From contig JAEXRL010000001.1 of NCBI GenBank assembly GCA_023440825.1, positions 121,204 through 185,203 on the forward strand: 64,000 bases of DNA. Reading direction: 5' to 3'. Position numbers and translations under genes: made by a program. The stretch comes from Pseudomonadota bacterium (GTDB taxonomy: Bacteria > Pseudomonadota > Gammaproteobacteria > Burkholderiales > Burkholderiaceae_B). The notes beneath the pieces were generated by a model that did not search any database, was not told the origin of the DNA, and saw only the letters and a list, made by a program, of their open reading frames with translations. Positions 24,914-32,968 of the stretch are shown here, one piece after another (within the stretch, counting starts at the first letter, position 1; each line of letters starts with the position of its first letter).

Positions 24914-24937
24914 AAAAAAGCCAGGCCGTAGCCTGGC
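24914..24937 (-). terminator. intrinsic terminator at the pdxA start
   Basis: On the minus strand: GCCAGGC, loop TACG, GCCTGGC, then T6, followed after four bases by the pdxA ATG. A perfect 7-bp GC-rich stem. It could end the phoH-type transcript, but it also falls inside an in-frame 10-codon extension of pdxA. Confidence 0.8.
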
Positions 24938-24943
24938 ATTTAT

Positions 24944-26620
24944 TTACAAGGCTTCGCTAGCGTAATCGGCCAAGCGTGAGCGCTCGCCTCGTTGCAAGGT
25001 TACGTGGCCAGCATGTGGCCAGCCTTTGAAGCGGTCTACTACATAGGTTAAGCCCGAACTGCCTTCGGTGAGATAGGGCGTATCGATTTGTGAAATATTG
25101 CCCAGACAAACAATTTTAGTGCCCGGGCCTGCGCGGGTTACCAGAGTTTTCATTTGTTTTGGGGTCAGGTTTTGCGCCTCATCAATGATGAGAAATTTGT
25201 TCATAAAGGTACGGCCGCGCATAAAGCTTAGCGATTTAACCTTGATTTTTGAACGTATCAATTCCATGGTCGAGTTGCGTGGCGACTCGGTGCCCGAGAG
25301 GCTGTTCGCACTTTTCCCTGTTCCCAGATGTAGCACCTCTAGGTTATCTTCCAGGGCACCCATCCAGGGCTGCATTTTTTCCTCTTCGGTGCCGGGTAAA
25401 AAGCCTATATCGTCGCCTACAGGCACGGTGGCTCGAGTAATAATAATTTCGTTATAGCGCTTGGTTTCTAGGGTTTGAGTGAGCGCGCTGGCCAGAGCTA
25501 ACAAGGTCTTGCCCGTACCTGCGTGACCAAGCAGTGACACAAAATCAAAGTCCGGATTCATCAGCAAGCTCAGGGCGAAATTTTGTTCGCGATTGCGAGC
25601 GGTAATGCCCCAGACATTATTTTTGCCATGACTGTAATCGCGTAGTGTGGCCAGCACGGCGGTATTGCCCGTGGTTTCACGTACTTGCGCGTAGAGCGGT
25701 TCATCGCCTTCTGTGTACACGAACTCGTTCACCATGAACTCGCTGCAAAGCGGGCCATGAATGCGGTAGTAGGTAATGCCGCCTTGTTGCCAGGACTCCA
25801 TGTTCTTGCCGTGCTTGGTCCAGAAATTAGACGGCAAGGGCATAACACCGTCGTAGAGCAGATCCGAGTCGTCCAGCACATGATCATGACGGTAATCTTC
25901 GGCGAGCAAGCTAAGCGCCTTGGCTTTCAGGCGCATATTGATATCTTTAGATACCAGTACGACGTCGCGCTCAGGGTGTAGCTGTGCCAAAGCATGTACA
26001 ACACTCAGTATGGCGTTATCCGCTTTACCATCAGGCAGGGCGATAGGTAGCTTGGTGTCCAGTGCTGTGGTTTGAAAGAGCAAGGAGCCTAAGGCTTCAG
26101 TATTGCCCAGTCCGTCCAGGTGGATCTCGTGATCTAGTGCTTGGTCGCCAACCAGTCCTTCAAGGTAGCGGCTGACCTGACGCGCATTACGCGCAACTTC
26201 CGAGAGCCCTTTTTTTTGATGATCAAGCTCTTCGAGCACCATCATGGGCAAGAAAATATCGTGCTCTTCAAACTTGAACAGTGAGTTCGAGTCATGCAGC
26301 AACACATTGGTATCCAGCACAAACAGTTTACGTTCTAGTTTTGCCAGACGAGGTTTAGCCTTGGACCGTGTGGCGCTGCTGGGACGCGCAGCAGGGGGTG
26401 AGCTAGTCGTAGCCGTGCTGGTACTGGCTGTTTTCTTGCTAGCCGCTTTTTTAGCGGCGACTCCTTTTTTGGCTGCAAGCGCTTTTTTAGCAGGGGTTTT
26501 TTTAGCCGGAGCGGCAGGTTCCGCCGTGGGCACAGGTGCAGCGATGGTAGTGGCGACAACGTTGTAATTATCTTCGCTCAAAAGAGCGCCCAATTTATTG
26601 GGCAGACTGGGCAAGGGCAT
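24944..26620 (-). CDS. PIN domain / PhoH-type ATPase with a basic Ala-Lys linker
   Basis: Proteins with an N-terminal PIN nuclease-like domain and a C-terminal PhoH P-loop ATPase (PhoH2 type) have been linked to RNA unwinding and cleavage. From ATG 26620 (GGAG 9 bases upstream) the protein is 558 residues. PIN: about 97-230, starting KLFVLDTNVLLHD, with further acidic residues in MVLEELDHQKKG and SKDINMRLKAKAL. ATPase: Walker A LGHAGTGKTLLALA, Walker B FLIIDEAQNL. Residues 39-70 repeat Ala-Lys-Lys patterns like the tail of histone H1, which is unusual for the family core. It lies upstream of pdxA and codirectional with it. Confidence 0.9.
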   Translation of the reverse strand: MPLPSLPNKLGALLSEDNYNVVATTIAAPVPTAEPAAPAKKTPAKKALAAKKGVAAKKAASKKTASTSTATTSSPPAARPSSATRSKAKPRLAKLERKLFVLDTNVLLHDSNSLFKFEEHDIFLPMMVLEELDHQKKGLSEVARNARQVSRYLEGLVGDQALDHEIHLDGLGNTEALGSLLFQTTALDTKLPIALPDGKADNAILSVVHALAQLHPERDVVLVSKDINMRLKAKALSLLAEDYRHDHVLDDSDLLYDGVMPLPSNFWTKHGKNMESWQQGGITYYRIHGPLCSEFMVNEFVYTEGDEPLYAQVRETTGNTAVLATLRDYSHGKNNVWGITARNREQNFALSLLMNPDFDFVSLLGHAGTGKTLLALASALTQTLETKRYNEIIITRATVPVGDDIGFLPGTEEEKMQPWMGALEDNLEVLHLGTGKSANSLSGTESPRNSTMELIRSKIKVKSLSFMRGRTFMNKFLIIDEAQNLTPKQMKTLVTRAGPGTKIVCLGNISQIDTPYLTEGSSGLTYVVDRFKGWPHAGHVTLQRGERSRLADYASEAL

Positions 26621-26680
26621 GTAAGACGTACTCCTGTGTTGTACCTCTGTCGACAATGTAGACAGTGTATAGGACGAACT

Positions 26681-27148
26681 TTAGCTTGGGTCGGCAAGAG
26701 TCGCTAAAACCTGATCGACGTGTCCAGGTACGCGTATCCCACGCCACTGGTGTAACAAGCAGCCTTGTGCGTCGATAATAAACGTGCTGCGCTCAATGCC
26801 ACGTACCTGTTTACCGTACATGTTTTTCATTTTGATGACGCCAAAGAGCTCACATAAGGTTTCTTCAGTATCAGCAATCAAGGGGAAGTTCAGTTCCTGC
26901 TTTTCAATAAAACGTTCGTGGGAGCGCAGAGAATCACGGGAAACCCCGATGACTTGAGCACCCAATTGCTGGAACTGGCCAAGCGCGTCCCGAAAGTTTT
27001 GAGACTCCGTGGTGCAGCCTGGCGTGTTGTCTTTGGGGTAAAAGTACAACACGGTAATCTTGCCTTGCAGGTTCTTGTCCGTGAACTCGCCAGCGGTGCT
27101 GCTGGCCGTAAATGCTGGGATGGTGTGACCGATTTCCAATTGACTCAT
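26681..27148 (-). CDS. bcp: peroxiredoxin, Bcp/PrxQ family
   Basis: A thiol peroxidase that reduces hydrogen peroxide and organic hydroperoxides. The 155-residue thioredoxin-fold protein has FYPKDNTPGCTTESQNFRD, whose Cys is the peroxidatic residue. The usual resolving cysteine five residues later is replaced (Gln), so the enzyme must be resolved by another thiol, possibly one of the two other cysteines (in ETLCELFG and DAQGCLL). The ATG overlaps the stop of the Mth938-like gene by four bases, so the two are coupled. Confidence 0.93.
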   Translation of the reverse strand: MSQLEIGHTIPAFTASSTAGEFTDKNLQGKITVLYFYPKDNTPGCTTESQNFRDALGQFQQLGAQVIGVSRDSLRSHERFIEKQELNFPLIADTEETLCELFGVIKMKNMYGKQVRGIERSTFIIDAQGCLLHQWRGIRVPGHVDQVLATLADPS

Positions 27149-27585
27149 TTATCTTCCTGTATCAATACCACAAGGACTTTGCGTCCCTCAGACATCAGAA
27201 TATTGTACGTTCTTGCCGCTGCTTGGCTATCCATGATTTCCACCCCTATACCCATACCGAGTAATCGCTGAGTAACCGCAGGATGCAGAAACTGTTGTTT
27301 TAGGCCAGTGCCTATCAGTATTAGCTCGGGCGCATGCTCAGGACGACTGGGGCTTATATCGTCTAGAAAGTCCATGGGTGAGCGCTGCACCTGATCCAGT
27401 CCGGTAAAATGATCTAAATCGGCGCTCGTCAGTTCGCGGGCTGAACTGAGCTTGAGGGTGTTGACCGGTCCTTCGGGTAAAAAATAGATCGAATTCTCGT
27501 ATCTGACCTGGTTTACTTCCATGTAGTCATCGCCGTAAGCCGTAATGGCATTTTGGTTAGGGTGATGTTCTCGTTGCAGTTGCAC
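27145..27585 (-). CDS. Mth938-like domain protein (DUF498/NDUFAF3 family)
   Basis: A 146-residue protein with the Mth938-like fold. Recognisable stretches are RYENSIYFLPEGPV near 28 and PELILIGTGLKQQFLHP followed by LLGMGIGVEIMDSQAAARTYNIL, the conserved core of this family, which is related to the mitochondrial complex I assembly factor NDUFAF3. The bacterial role is not established. It is first in a two-gene unit with bcp (ATGA overlap) and diverges from alaC across 155 bp. No catalytic motif is visible. Confidence 0.85.
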   Translation of the reverse strand: MQLQREHHPNQNAITAYGDDYMEVNQVRYENSIYFLPEGPVNTLKLSSARELTSADLDHFTGLDQVQRSPMDFLDDISPSRPEHAPELILIGTGLKQQFLHPAVTQRLLGMGIGVEIMDSQAAARTYNILMSEGRKVLVVLIQEDK

Positions 27586-27684
27586 AATAGCTCTCCGATT
27601 AATAGTTCAGATGATAGCGCAAAGCTGTTCTGTTGTTTGCGTTGACGGGATGCGGCAGGATGATACTCAGTTTGGCGTACATGC

Positions 27685-27704
27685 ATTAAACTTAACGGTT
27701 TAAT
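27685..27704. promoter_or_regulatory. palindromic operator candidate upstream of alaC
   Basis: ATTAAAC, six-base spacer TTAACG, GTTTAAT: a perfect 7-bp inverted repeat in the divergent gap between the Mth938-like gene and alaC, ending 36 bp before the alaC ATG. The size and symmetry fit a dimeric repressor site; the regulator is unknown. Confidence 0.35.
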
Positions 27705-27740
27705 TCTTTATTTTGTCGTTTTATATCTTCAAGGATTGTC

Positions 27741-28928
27741 ATGAGTAGCTTTCCGCGCATTGAGCGTTTGCCCCCTTATGTCTTCAACATTACAGCAGAG
27801 TTGAAAATGGCGGCACGTCGCCGCGGTGAAGACATTATTGATATGTCTATGGGTAATCCTGATGGTGCCACGCCACAACACATTGTTGACAAACTGGTTG
27901 AGGCTTCTGCGCGGCCCGATACCCACGGCTATTCTGTTTCGCGAGGTATTCCGCGCTTACGCCGTGCCATTACCAATTGGTATGAAAAGCGTTACGGAGT
28001 GAGCCTGGACCACGAGGAAGAGGCTATTGTAACGATAGGCTCGAAAGAAGGTCTAGCGCACTTGATGCTGGCTACCTTAGATAAAGGCGATACGGTTCTG
28101 GTGCCTAACCCCAGTTACCCCATTCATATATATGGGGCTGTTATTGCAGGGGCGAATGTGCGCTCAGTGCCCATGGTTCCGGGTATAGACTTTTTCGAAG
28201 AAATCGATAAGGCCGTACGTGAATCGATTCCTAAGCCTAAAATGATGATCCTGGGATTTCCCAGTAATCCTACTGCTCAGTGTGTCGATTTAGCGTTTTT
28301 TGAGCGTATCGTGGCCTTGGCACGTGAGCATAATATTTTGGTGGTACACGATCTGGCGTATGCCGATATCACCTTCGATGGTTACGTTGCTCCGTCTATT
28401 ATGCAAGTTGAAGGTGCGCGTGATGTGGCCGTTGAGTTTTTTACCATGAGTAAAAGCTACAATATGGCCGGTTGGCGTATTGGTTACATGGTTGGCAATA
28501 AAAATTTGGTGAATGCCTTGGCGCGCATCAAAAGCTACCACGACTATGGTACCTTCACCCCCATACAAGTTGCCGCGATCGCTGCGCTAGAAGGTCCACA
28601 AGACTGTGTGCAGGAAGTGGTTGAGCAGTATCGTCGTCGCCGTGACGTGCTAGCCAAAGGGCTGCAAGAGGCAGGCTGGGATGTGGAGCTACCGCGAGCC
28701 TCCATGTATATATGGGCAAAAATTCCCGAATTCTATCGTGAACAGGGCTCCTTGGAATTTGCTAAGCGTTTGTTAAGCGAAGCCAAAGTGGCCGTATCTC
28801 CAGGCGTGGGCTTTGGGGATCTGGGCGATGATTATGTGCGTTTTGCCCTGATTGAAAACGAGCAGCGTACACGTCAGGCCGTGCGAGGCATCAAGGAAAT
28901 GTTCCGTAAGGACGGTTTTGTTAAATGA
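27741..28928 (+). CDS. alaC: PLP-dependent aminotransferase, AlaC type
   Basis: A fold-type I class I/II aminotransferase of 395 residues. The N-terminus (RIERLPPYVFNITAELKMAARRRGEDIIDMSMGNPDG) and the Schiff-base lysine motif SKSYNMAGWRIGY (Lys238) match the AlaC/YfdZ group that makes alanine from pyruvate and glutamate; other annotations of close relatives include LL-diaminopimelate or aspartate aminotransferase. AAGGA at 7-bp spacing marks the ATG. The stop overlaps the hom start (ATGA), so it heads the alaC-hom-thrC operon, an arrangement frequent in Burkholderiales. A 7+7 palindrome upstream may be an operator. Confidence 0.9.
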   Translation: MSSFPRIERLPPYVFNITAELKMAARRRGEDIIDMSMGNPDGATPQHIVDKLVEASARPDTHGYSVSRGIPRLRRAITNWYEKRYGVSLDHEEEAIVTIGSKEGLAHLMLATLDKGDTVLVPNPSYPIHIYGAVIAGANVRSVPMVPGIDFFEEIDKAVRESIPKPKMMILGFPSNPTAQCVDLAFFERIVALAREHNILVVHDLAYADITFDGYVAPSIMQVEGARDVAVEFFTMSKSYNMAGWRIGYMVGNKNLVNALARIKSYHDYGTFTPIQVAAIAALEGPQDCVQEVVEQYRRRRDVLAKGLQEAGWDVELPRASMYIWAKIPEFYREQGSLEFAKRLLSEAKVAVSPGVGFGDLGDDYVRFALIENEQRTRQAVRGIKEMFRKDGFVK

Positions 28929-30220
28929 GTTCTGTCAAAATAGGTTTATTAGGTCTGGGTGTAGTGGGCGGTGGCACCTGGGATGTATTACAGCGTAATG
29001 CTACGGAAATTGCCCGACGTGCAGGTTGTGACATCGAAGTGGTTGCAGTCGCGGTGCGTGATCAAGCCAAAGCTAAGGCCTTGTTAGGCGACGCCGTACG
29101 CATTAGCACGGACGCCATGGATGTGGTGCGCGATCCCAGTATTGATATTGTGGTCGAGCTGGTGGGCGGTACTGAGCTGGCGCGCGAATGGGTGCTGGAG
29201 GCCATTGCTCAAGGTAAGCACGTTGTCACAGCGAATAAAGCCTTATTGGCCAAGCACGGCAATGAGGTGTTTGCCGCGGCCCATGACCGTGGTGTGATGG
29301 TGGCGTTTGAAGCGGCTGTGGCCGGTGGCATTCCCATTATTAAAGCTATGCGTGAAGGCTTAACGGCAAACCGGATTCAATGGGTGGCAGGCATTATTAA
29401 TGGCACCACTAACTACATTTTGTCCGAAATGAGTAACCGTGGGATGTCTTTTGCAGAAGCCTTGGCCGATGCGCAGCGTCTAGGTTATGCCGAGGCGGAT
29501 CCCAGTTTTGATATCGAAGGCGTTGATGCCGCGCATAAGCTTAGCTTGTTGGCTTCGCTGGCGTTTGGTATTCCAGTGCAGTTCAGTAAGGCACATATTG
29601 AAGGCATCACCTCGCTTGCTCAGGAAGATATACGTCATGCCCAGCGTTTGGGGTATACGGTCAAGCTTTTAGGTATTACCCGTGCTCGCCCAGAGGGTAT
29701 CGAATTACGTGTGCATCCTACGCTGATTCCGGCTGATAGCATGCTAGCTAATGTGCATGGTGCCATGAACGCGGTACTGGTGCATGGCGATGCAGTAGGG
29801 CAAACGGTTTATTATGGTGCGGGTGCGGGTGCATTGCCTACGGCCTCAGCGGTGGTGGCTGACCTGATAGACGTGGCGCGCTTACTGAATGCTGCACCCA
29901 AGCAGCGTGTACCGTATTTGGCGTTCCAGCCCGAGTCCATGGCTGACACACCTATTTTGCCCATGGATGAAGTGGTCTCTGCTTATTATCTGCGCTTGTG
30001 CGTGGATGACAGACCGGGGGTATTGGCTGATGTGGCACGTATTTTGGCTCAGGCGCAAATTTCTATTGGCTCCATGATTCAAGAGCCAGCGGGTGAGCAT
30101 GCCGATATTATTTTCCTTACTCATGAAGCGCGTGAGGGAGCAATTAACGGTGCTATCAGCCAAATTCAGGGGCTGCCATTTATACGTTCCGCAGTAACAC
30201 GTTTACGAGTGGAGAGCTAA
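28925..30220 (+). CDS. hom: homoserine dehydrogenase
   Basis: Reduces aspartate semialdehyde to homoserine, the branch point to threonine and methionine. The 431-residue monofunctional enzyme has the NAD(P)-binding motif GLGVVGGG, the catalytic region ANKALLAKHG, AAVAGGIPIIKAMREGLTAN, NGTTNYILSEM and the signature YAEADPSFDIEGVDAAHKL, and a C-terminal ACT domain (about 355-431, RPGVLADVARILAQ) that normally mediates feedback inhibition by threonine. It is not fused to an aspartokinase. Overlaps alaC by four bases; thrC follows after two bases. Confidence 0.97.
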   Translation: MSSVKIGLLGLGVVGGGTWDVLQRNATEIARRAGCDIEVVAVAVRDQAKAKALLGDAVRISTDAMDVVRDPSIDIVVELVGGTELAREWVLEAIAQGKHVVTANKALLAKHGNEVFAAAHDRGVMVAFEAAVAGGIPIIKAMREGLTANRIQWVAGIINGTTNYILSEMSNRGMSFAEALADAQRLGYAEADPSFDIEGVDAAHKLSLLASLAFGIPVQFSKAHIEGITSLAQEDIRHAQRLGYTVKLLGITRARPEGIELRVHPTLIPADSMLANVHGAMNAVLVHGDAVGQTVYYGAGAGALPTASAVVADLIDVARLLNAAPKQRVPYLAFQPESMADTPILPMDEVVSAYYLRLCVDDRPGVLADVARILAQAQISIGSMIQEPAGEHADIIFLTHEAREGAINGAISQIQGLPFIRSAVTRLRVES

Positions 30221-30222
30221 AG

Positions 30223-31632
30223 ATGAAATATATTTCTACCCGTGCAGGTATGCAGGCCTTGCCTTTTAGCGATATTTTGCTGGAAGGCCTGGCACCGGAC
30301 GGTGGTTTGGCGGTGCCTGAGCAGTACCCCCAATTGAGTGCAGAAACACTAGAGTCTTGGCGCGGTCTTAGCTATGCACAGTTGGCCAGTAAAATACTGG
30401 GGCTGTTTATCGACGATATCGATACGCAAGAGCTCGAGCGTTTATGCACTCAGGCCTATCAGCCTAGCCTGTTTGATAGTCCAGATATTGTGCCGGTGAA
30501 GCCTTTAGAGCAGGATTTTGCGCTCTTGGGCTTATCCCAAGGGCCGACCCTGGCCTTTAAAGACATGGCCATGCAGTTTCTTGGGCAAGTGTTTGAGCAT
30601 GTTCTGGATAAGCGTAACAGTACCTTGAACATTGTCGGTGCCACCTCGGGTGATACCGGTTCGGCCGCTGAATACGCCCTGCGTGGCAAGCGCGGGGTTA
30701 CCGTATTTATGCTGTCGCCTTATGGGCGCATGAGCGCCTTTCAGCGCGCTCAGATGTATTCCCTACAGGATAAAAACATCCATAACCTGTCTGTTAAGGG
30801 TGTGTTTGATGAGTGCCAGGATATCGTTAAAGCCTTGGCAGGGGATCTGGACTTTAAAGCGTCTAAGCATTTGGGTGCGGTTAATTCGATTAACTGGGCC
30901 AGAATTGCGGCGCAGGTCGTGTATTACTTCTGGGGCTGGCTGCGAGTCAGTACAGAGCCAGGCCAAAAAGTGTCCTTTGCCGTACCCTCGGGGAATTTTG
31001 GCAATATATTGTCGGGACATATTGCACGTCAGATGGGATTGCCCATACACCGTCTGGTTTTGGCAACCAATGAAAATAATGTACTGGAAGAGTTTTTCCG
31101 TACAGGTGTTTATCGTCCTCGCCCGGCAGCACAAACGTACGCCACGTCCAGTCCCTCTATGGATATTTCCAGAGCCTCTAACTTCGAGCGTTTCGTGTTC
31201 GATTTACTGGGTAGGGACGGTGATCAGGTACGTAAGCTGTGGGAACAACTGGCGCAACAGGGAAGCTTTGATTTAAGCTCTTTGCAAGCACAGTTTGAAT
31301 CACGCTATGGCTTTGTGGCTGGAGTTAGCACGCATGCAGATCGCTTGGATACAATACGTCGTGTACAGGCTGAGTATGGTGTGTTGATTGACCCGCATAC
31401 GGCTGATGGGGTGAAGGTGGCCGAGCAGTATCGCGAGCCAGGCATTCCTATGTTGGTGCTTGAGACGGCCTTGCCGACCAAATTCTCAGAGACCATCGAA
31501 GAGGCAACAGGCCATCCTGCGCCGATTCCCGAGCACTTGGCTCAATTAGCCAACTTGCCCCAGCGTGTTGTTGTGATGGATGCGGATACCGCTTTGGTAC
31601 GGGCGTATATCGAAGAGCATGCCCCTGTATAA
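30223..31632 (+). CDS. thrC: threonine synthase
   Basis: PLP enzyme converting O-phosphohomoserine to threonine. The 469-residue length fits the long (E. coli/yeast-like) class. Motifs: MKYISTRAG at the start, PTLAFKDMAMQFLGQ with the PLP lysine, GATSGDTGSAAEYA phosphate loop, SINWARIAAQVVYYFWGW, VPSGNFGNILSG and the C-terminal VLETALPTKFSETI. It ends the alaC-hom-thrC operon and is convergent with hpnE, 22 bp away; a hairpin occupies the junction. Confidence 0.97.
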   Translation: MKYISTRAGMQALPFSDILLEGLAPDGGLAVPEQYPQLSAETLESWRGLSYAQLASKILGLFIDDIDTQELERLCTQAYQPSLFDSPDIVPVKPLEQDFALLGLSQGPTLAFKDMAMQFLGQVFEHVLDKRNSTLNIVGATSGDTGSAAEYALRGKRGVTVFMLSPYGRMSAFQRAQMYSLQDKNIHNLSVKGVFDECQDIVKALAGDLDFKASKHLGAVNSINWARIAAQVVYYFWGWLRVSTEPGQKVSFAVPSGNFGNILSGHIARQMGLPIHRLVLATNENNVLEEFFRTGVYRPRPAAQTYATSSPSMDISRASNFERFVFDLLGRDGDQVRKLWEQLAQQGSFDLSSLQAQFESRYGFVAGVSTHADRLDTIRRVQAEYGVLIDPHTADGVKVAEQYREPGIPMLVLETALPTKFSETIEEATGHPAPIPEHLAQLANLPQRVVVMDADTALVRAYIEEHAPV

Positions 31633-31644
31633 GGCGGTGTGCAA

Positions 31645-31667
31645 GCAGCAGGTGTTAAGCCTGCTGC
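31645..31667. other. hairpin at the thrC/hpnE convergent junction
   Basis: GCAGCAGG, loop TGTTAAG, CCTGCTGC: a perfect 8-bp stem that includes the hpnE stop codon in its loop. No T tract on either strand, so it is at best a weak shared terminator or RNA 3'-end stabiliser. Confidence 0.35.
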
Positions 31668-32968
31668 AGCAGTAACTCGGCGGCGCGCAGGCCACTGCGT
31701 ACCGCCCCTTCCAGTACACCTGGGTAGCCGGTGTCTGTCCAGTCCCCCGCCAAATACAGATTTTTCCAAGGGCTGACATTGTCAGGACGTAGCAGGCCTG
31801 GCGTGGCGGCAAAACTGGCTCGTTTTTCCATAATCAGTTCGGCTTGCTCTACCTTTGGCATGGGCTTTGCCCAGCGCTGGGTTTGTGTGCGTACCTGCTC
31901 AATGATGGCATCAATCAGTGTCTGCTTATCCAGTTCCTGCAGGCGGGCTGCATCGCTGATGACCACAGCCAACATAGAGGTATTGCCCGTGGGGTGCAAG
32001 CAAGAGTGATCAAACAGCCATTGGCCAGCCTGTAAACTGTGCGGCTCATCATGAAGTAGCCACATGGGGTGGGGCAAGTGCCATGGCGCAGCCAGATGCA
32101 GGTACACCGTTGCGATAGGGATGTGTTGCATGGCTTGCAACTGTTCTAGCAATGTGTCGCTATGTTCTATTTTGGGTAAGCTTGCCAGCATACGAGCAGT
32201 ATGCGGAGCTTGGGCACTGAGAACGACGGCCTGATAGCTGTTGTTATGAATCTGGTAGTCACCATCAGGTTGAACAGCAAGGTGCTGAACTCGTGTGCCG
32301 ACTTGCAGGTCCACAAGGGACAGTGCTTGCTGAGTCCAAAGCTCGCTTAAGCCCTGTAAAGGAATCAGGCTTTGGCTGGCCTGACGTGGTGCGCCCAGAC
32401 TATCCCGTAAGACGTTGGCAAATAACTGCGCACAGGCAATTTGTATGGGTGTATTCATGGCCGCCACACATAATGGCTGCCAGAATAAACGAATCAACCT
32501 AGGGCTTTGTTTACCCTGCTCCAGCCATTGCTGTACGGTTAGGCCCAAGGGTACGCGCCATTTACGCATTTGCAATTGGGTACACAGGCGCATCAGTTGC
32601 CATCGCTCGCCCAAGCTCAGCCCGCTTGCCTGAAGCATGCCTACGAGTAAGTGTAAGGGGGCGGGCAAACGAGCCACGCCAAGGCGAAAGGACAAGTCGG
32701 CACTGCGAATGACCAGGTCGTCCCTACGCAGCGCCTGTTCAGGGTCTATGCCTATGTCCTGCATCAGGGCCAGAGTGGCGGTGTAGGCCCCTAGTAATAT
32801 ATGCTGGCCGTTGTCTACCCGCTGTTGTAACCTGGGGCTAAAGTTGCTTCTGGCGCGACCGCCTAGGTGACGAGAGGCTTCGTAAACGGTCACCTGGGCG
32901 CCTGCCCGGTGCAGGTGCCACGCTGCAGCGGCTCCTGCCCAGCCTGCACCCACTACGGCGACTTTCAT
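31655..32968 (-). CDS. hpnE: hydroxysqualene dehydroxylase HpnE (squalene-associated FAD-dependent desaturase)
   Basis: HpnE reduces hydroxysqualene to squalene with FAD. The 437-residue protein begins with the dinucleotide fold VVGAGWAGAAAAWHLHRAGAQ followed by VYEASRHLGGRARS, and ends with the FAD motif NLYLAGDWTDTGYPGVLEGAVRSG, the amine-oxidase/desaturase pattern. It is last in the minus-strand unit hpnC-hpnD-hpnE, and its ATG overlaps the hpnD stop by four bases. With HpnC and HpnD it gives the three-step route from farnesyl diphosphate to squalene; the FPP comes from IspA. Confidence 0.94.
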   Translation of the reverse strand: MKVAVVGAGWAGAAAAWHLHRAGAQVTVYEASRHLGGRARSNFSPRLQQRVDNGQHILLGAYTATLALMQDIGIDPEQALRRDDLVIRSADLSFRLGVARLPAPLHLLVGMLQASGLSLGERWQLMRLCTQLQMRKWRVPLGLTVQQWLEQGKQSPRLIRLFWQPLCVAAMNTPIQIACAQLFANVLRDSLGAPRQASQSLIPLQGLSELWTQQALSLVDLQVGTRVQHLAVQPDGDYQIHNNSYQAVVLSAQAPHTARMLASLPKIEHSDTLLEQLQAMQHIPIATVYLHLAAPWHLPHPMWLLHDEPHSLQAGQWLFDHSCLHPTGNTSMLAVVISDAARLQELDKQTLIDAIIEQVRTQTQRWAKPMPKVEQAELIMEKRASFAATPGLLRPDNVSPWKNLYLAGDWTDTGYPGVLEGAVRSGLRAAELLLQQA

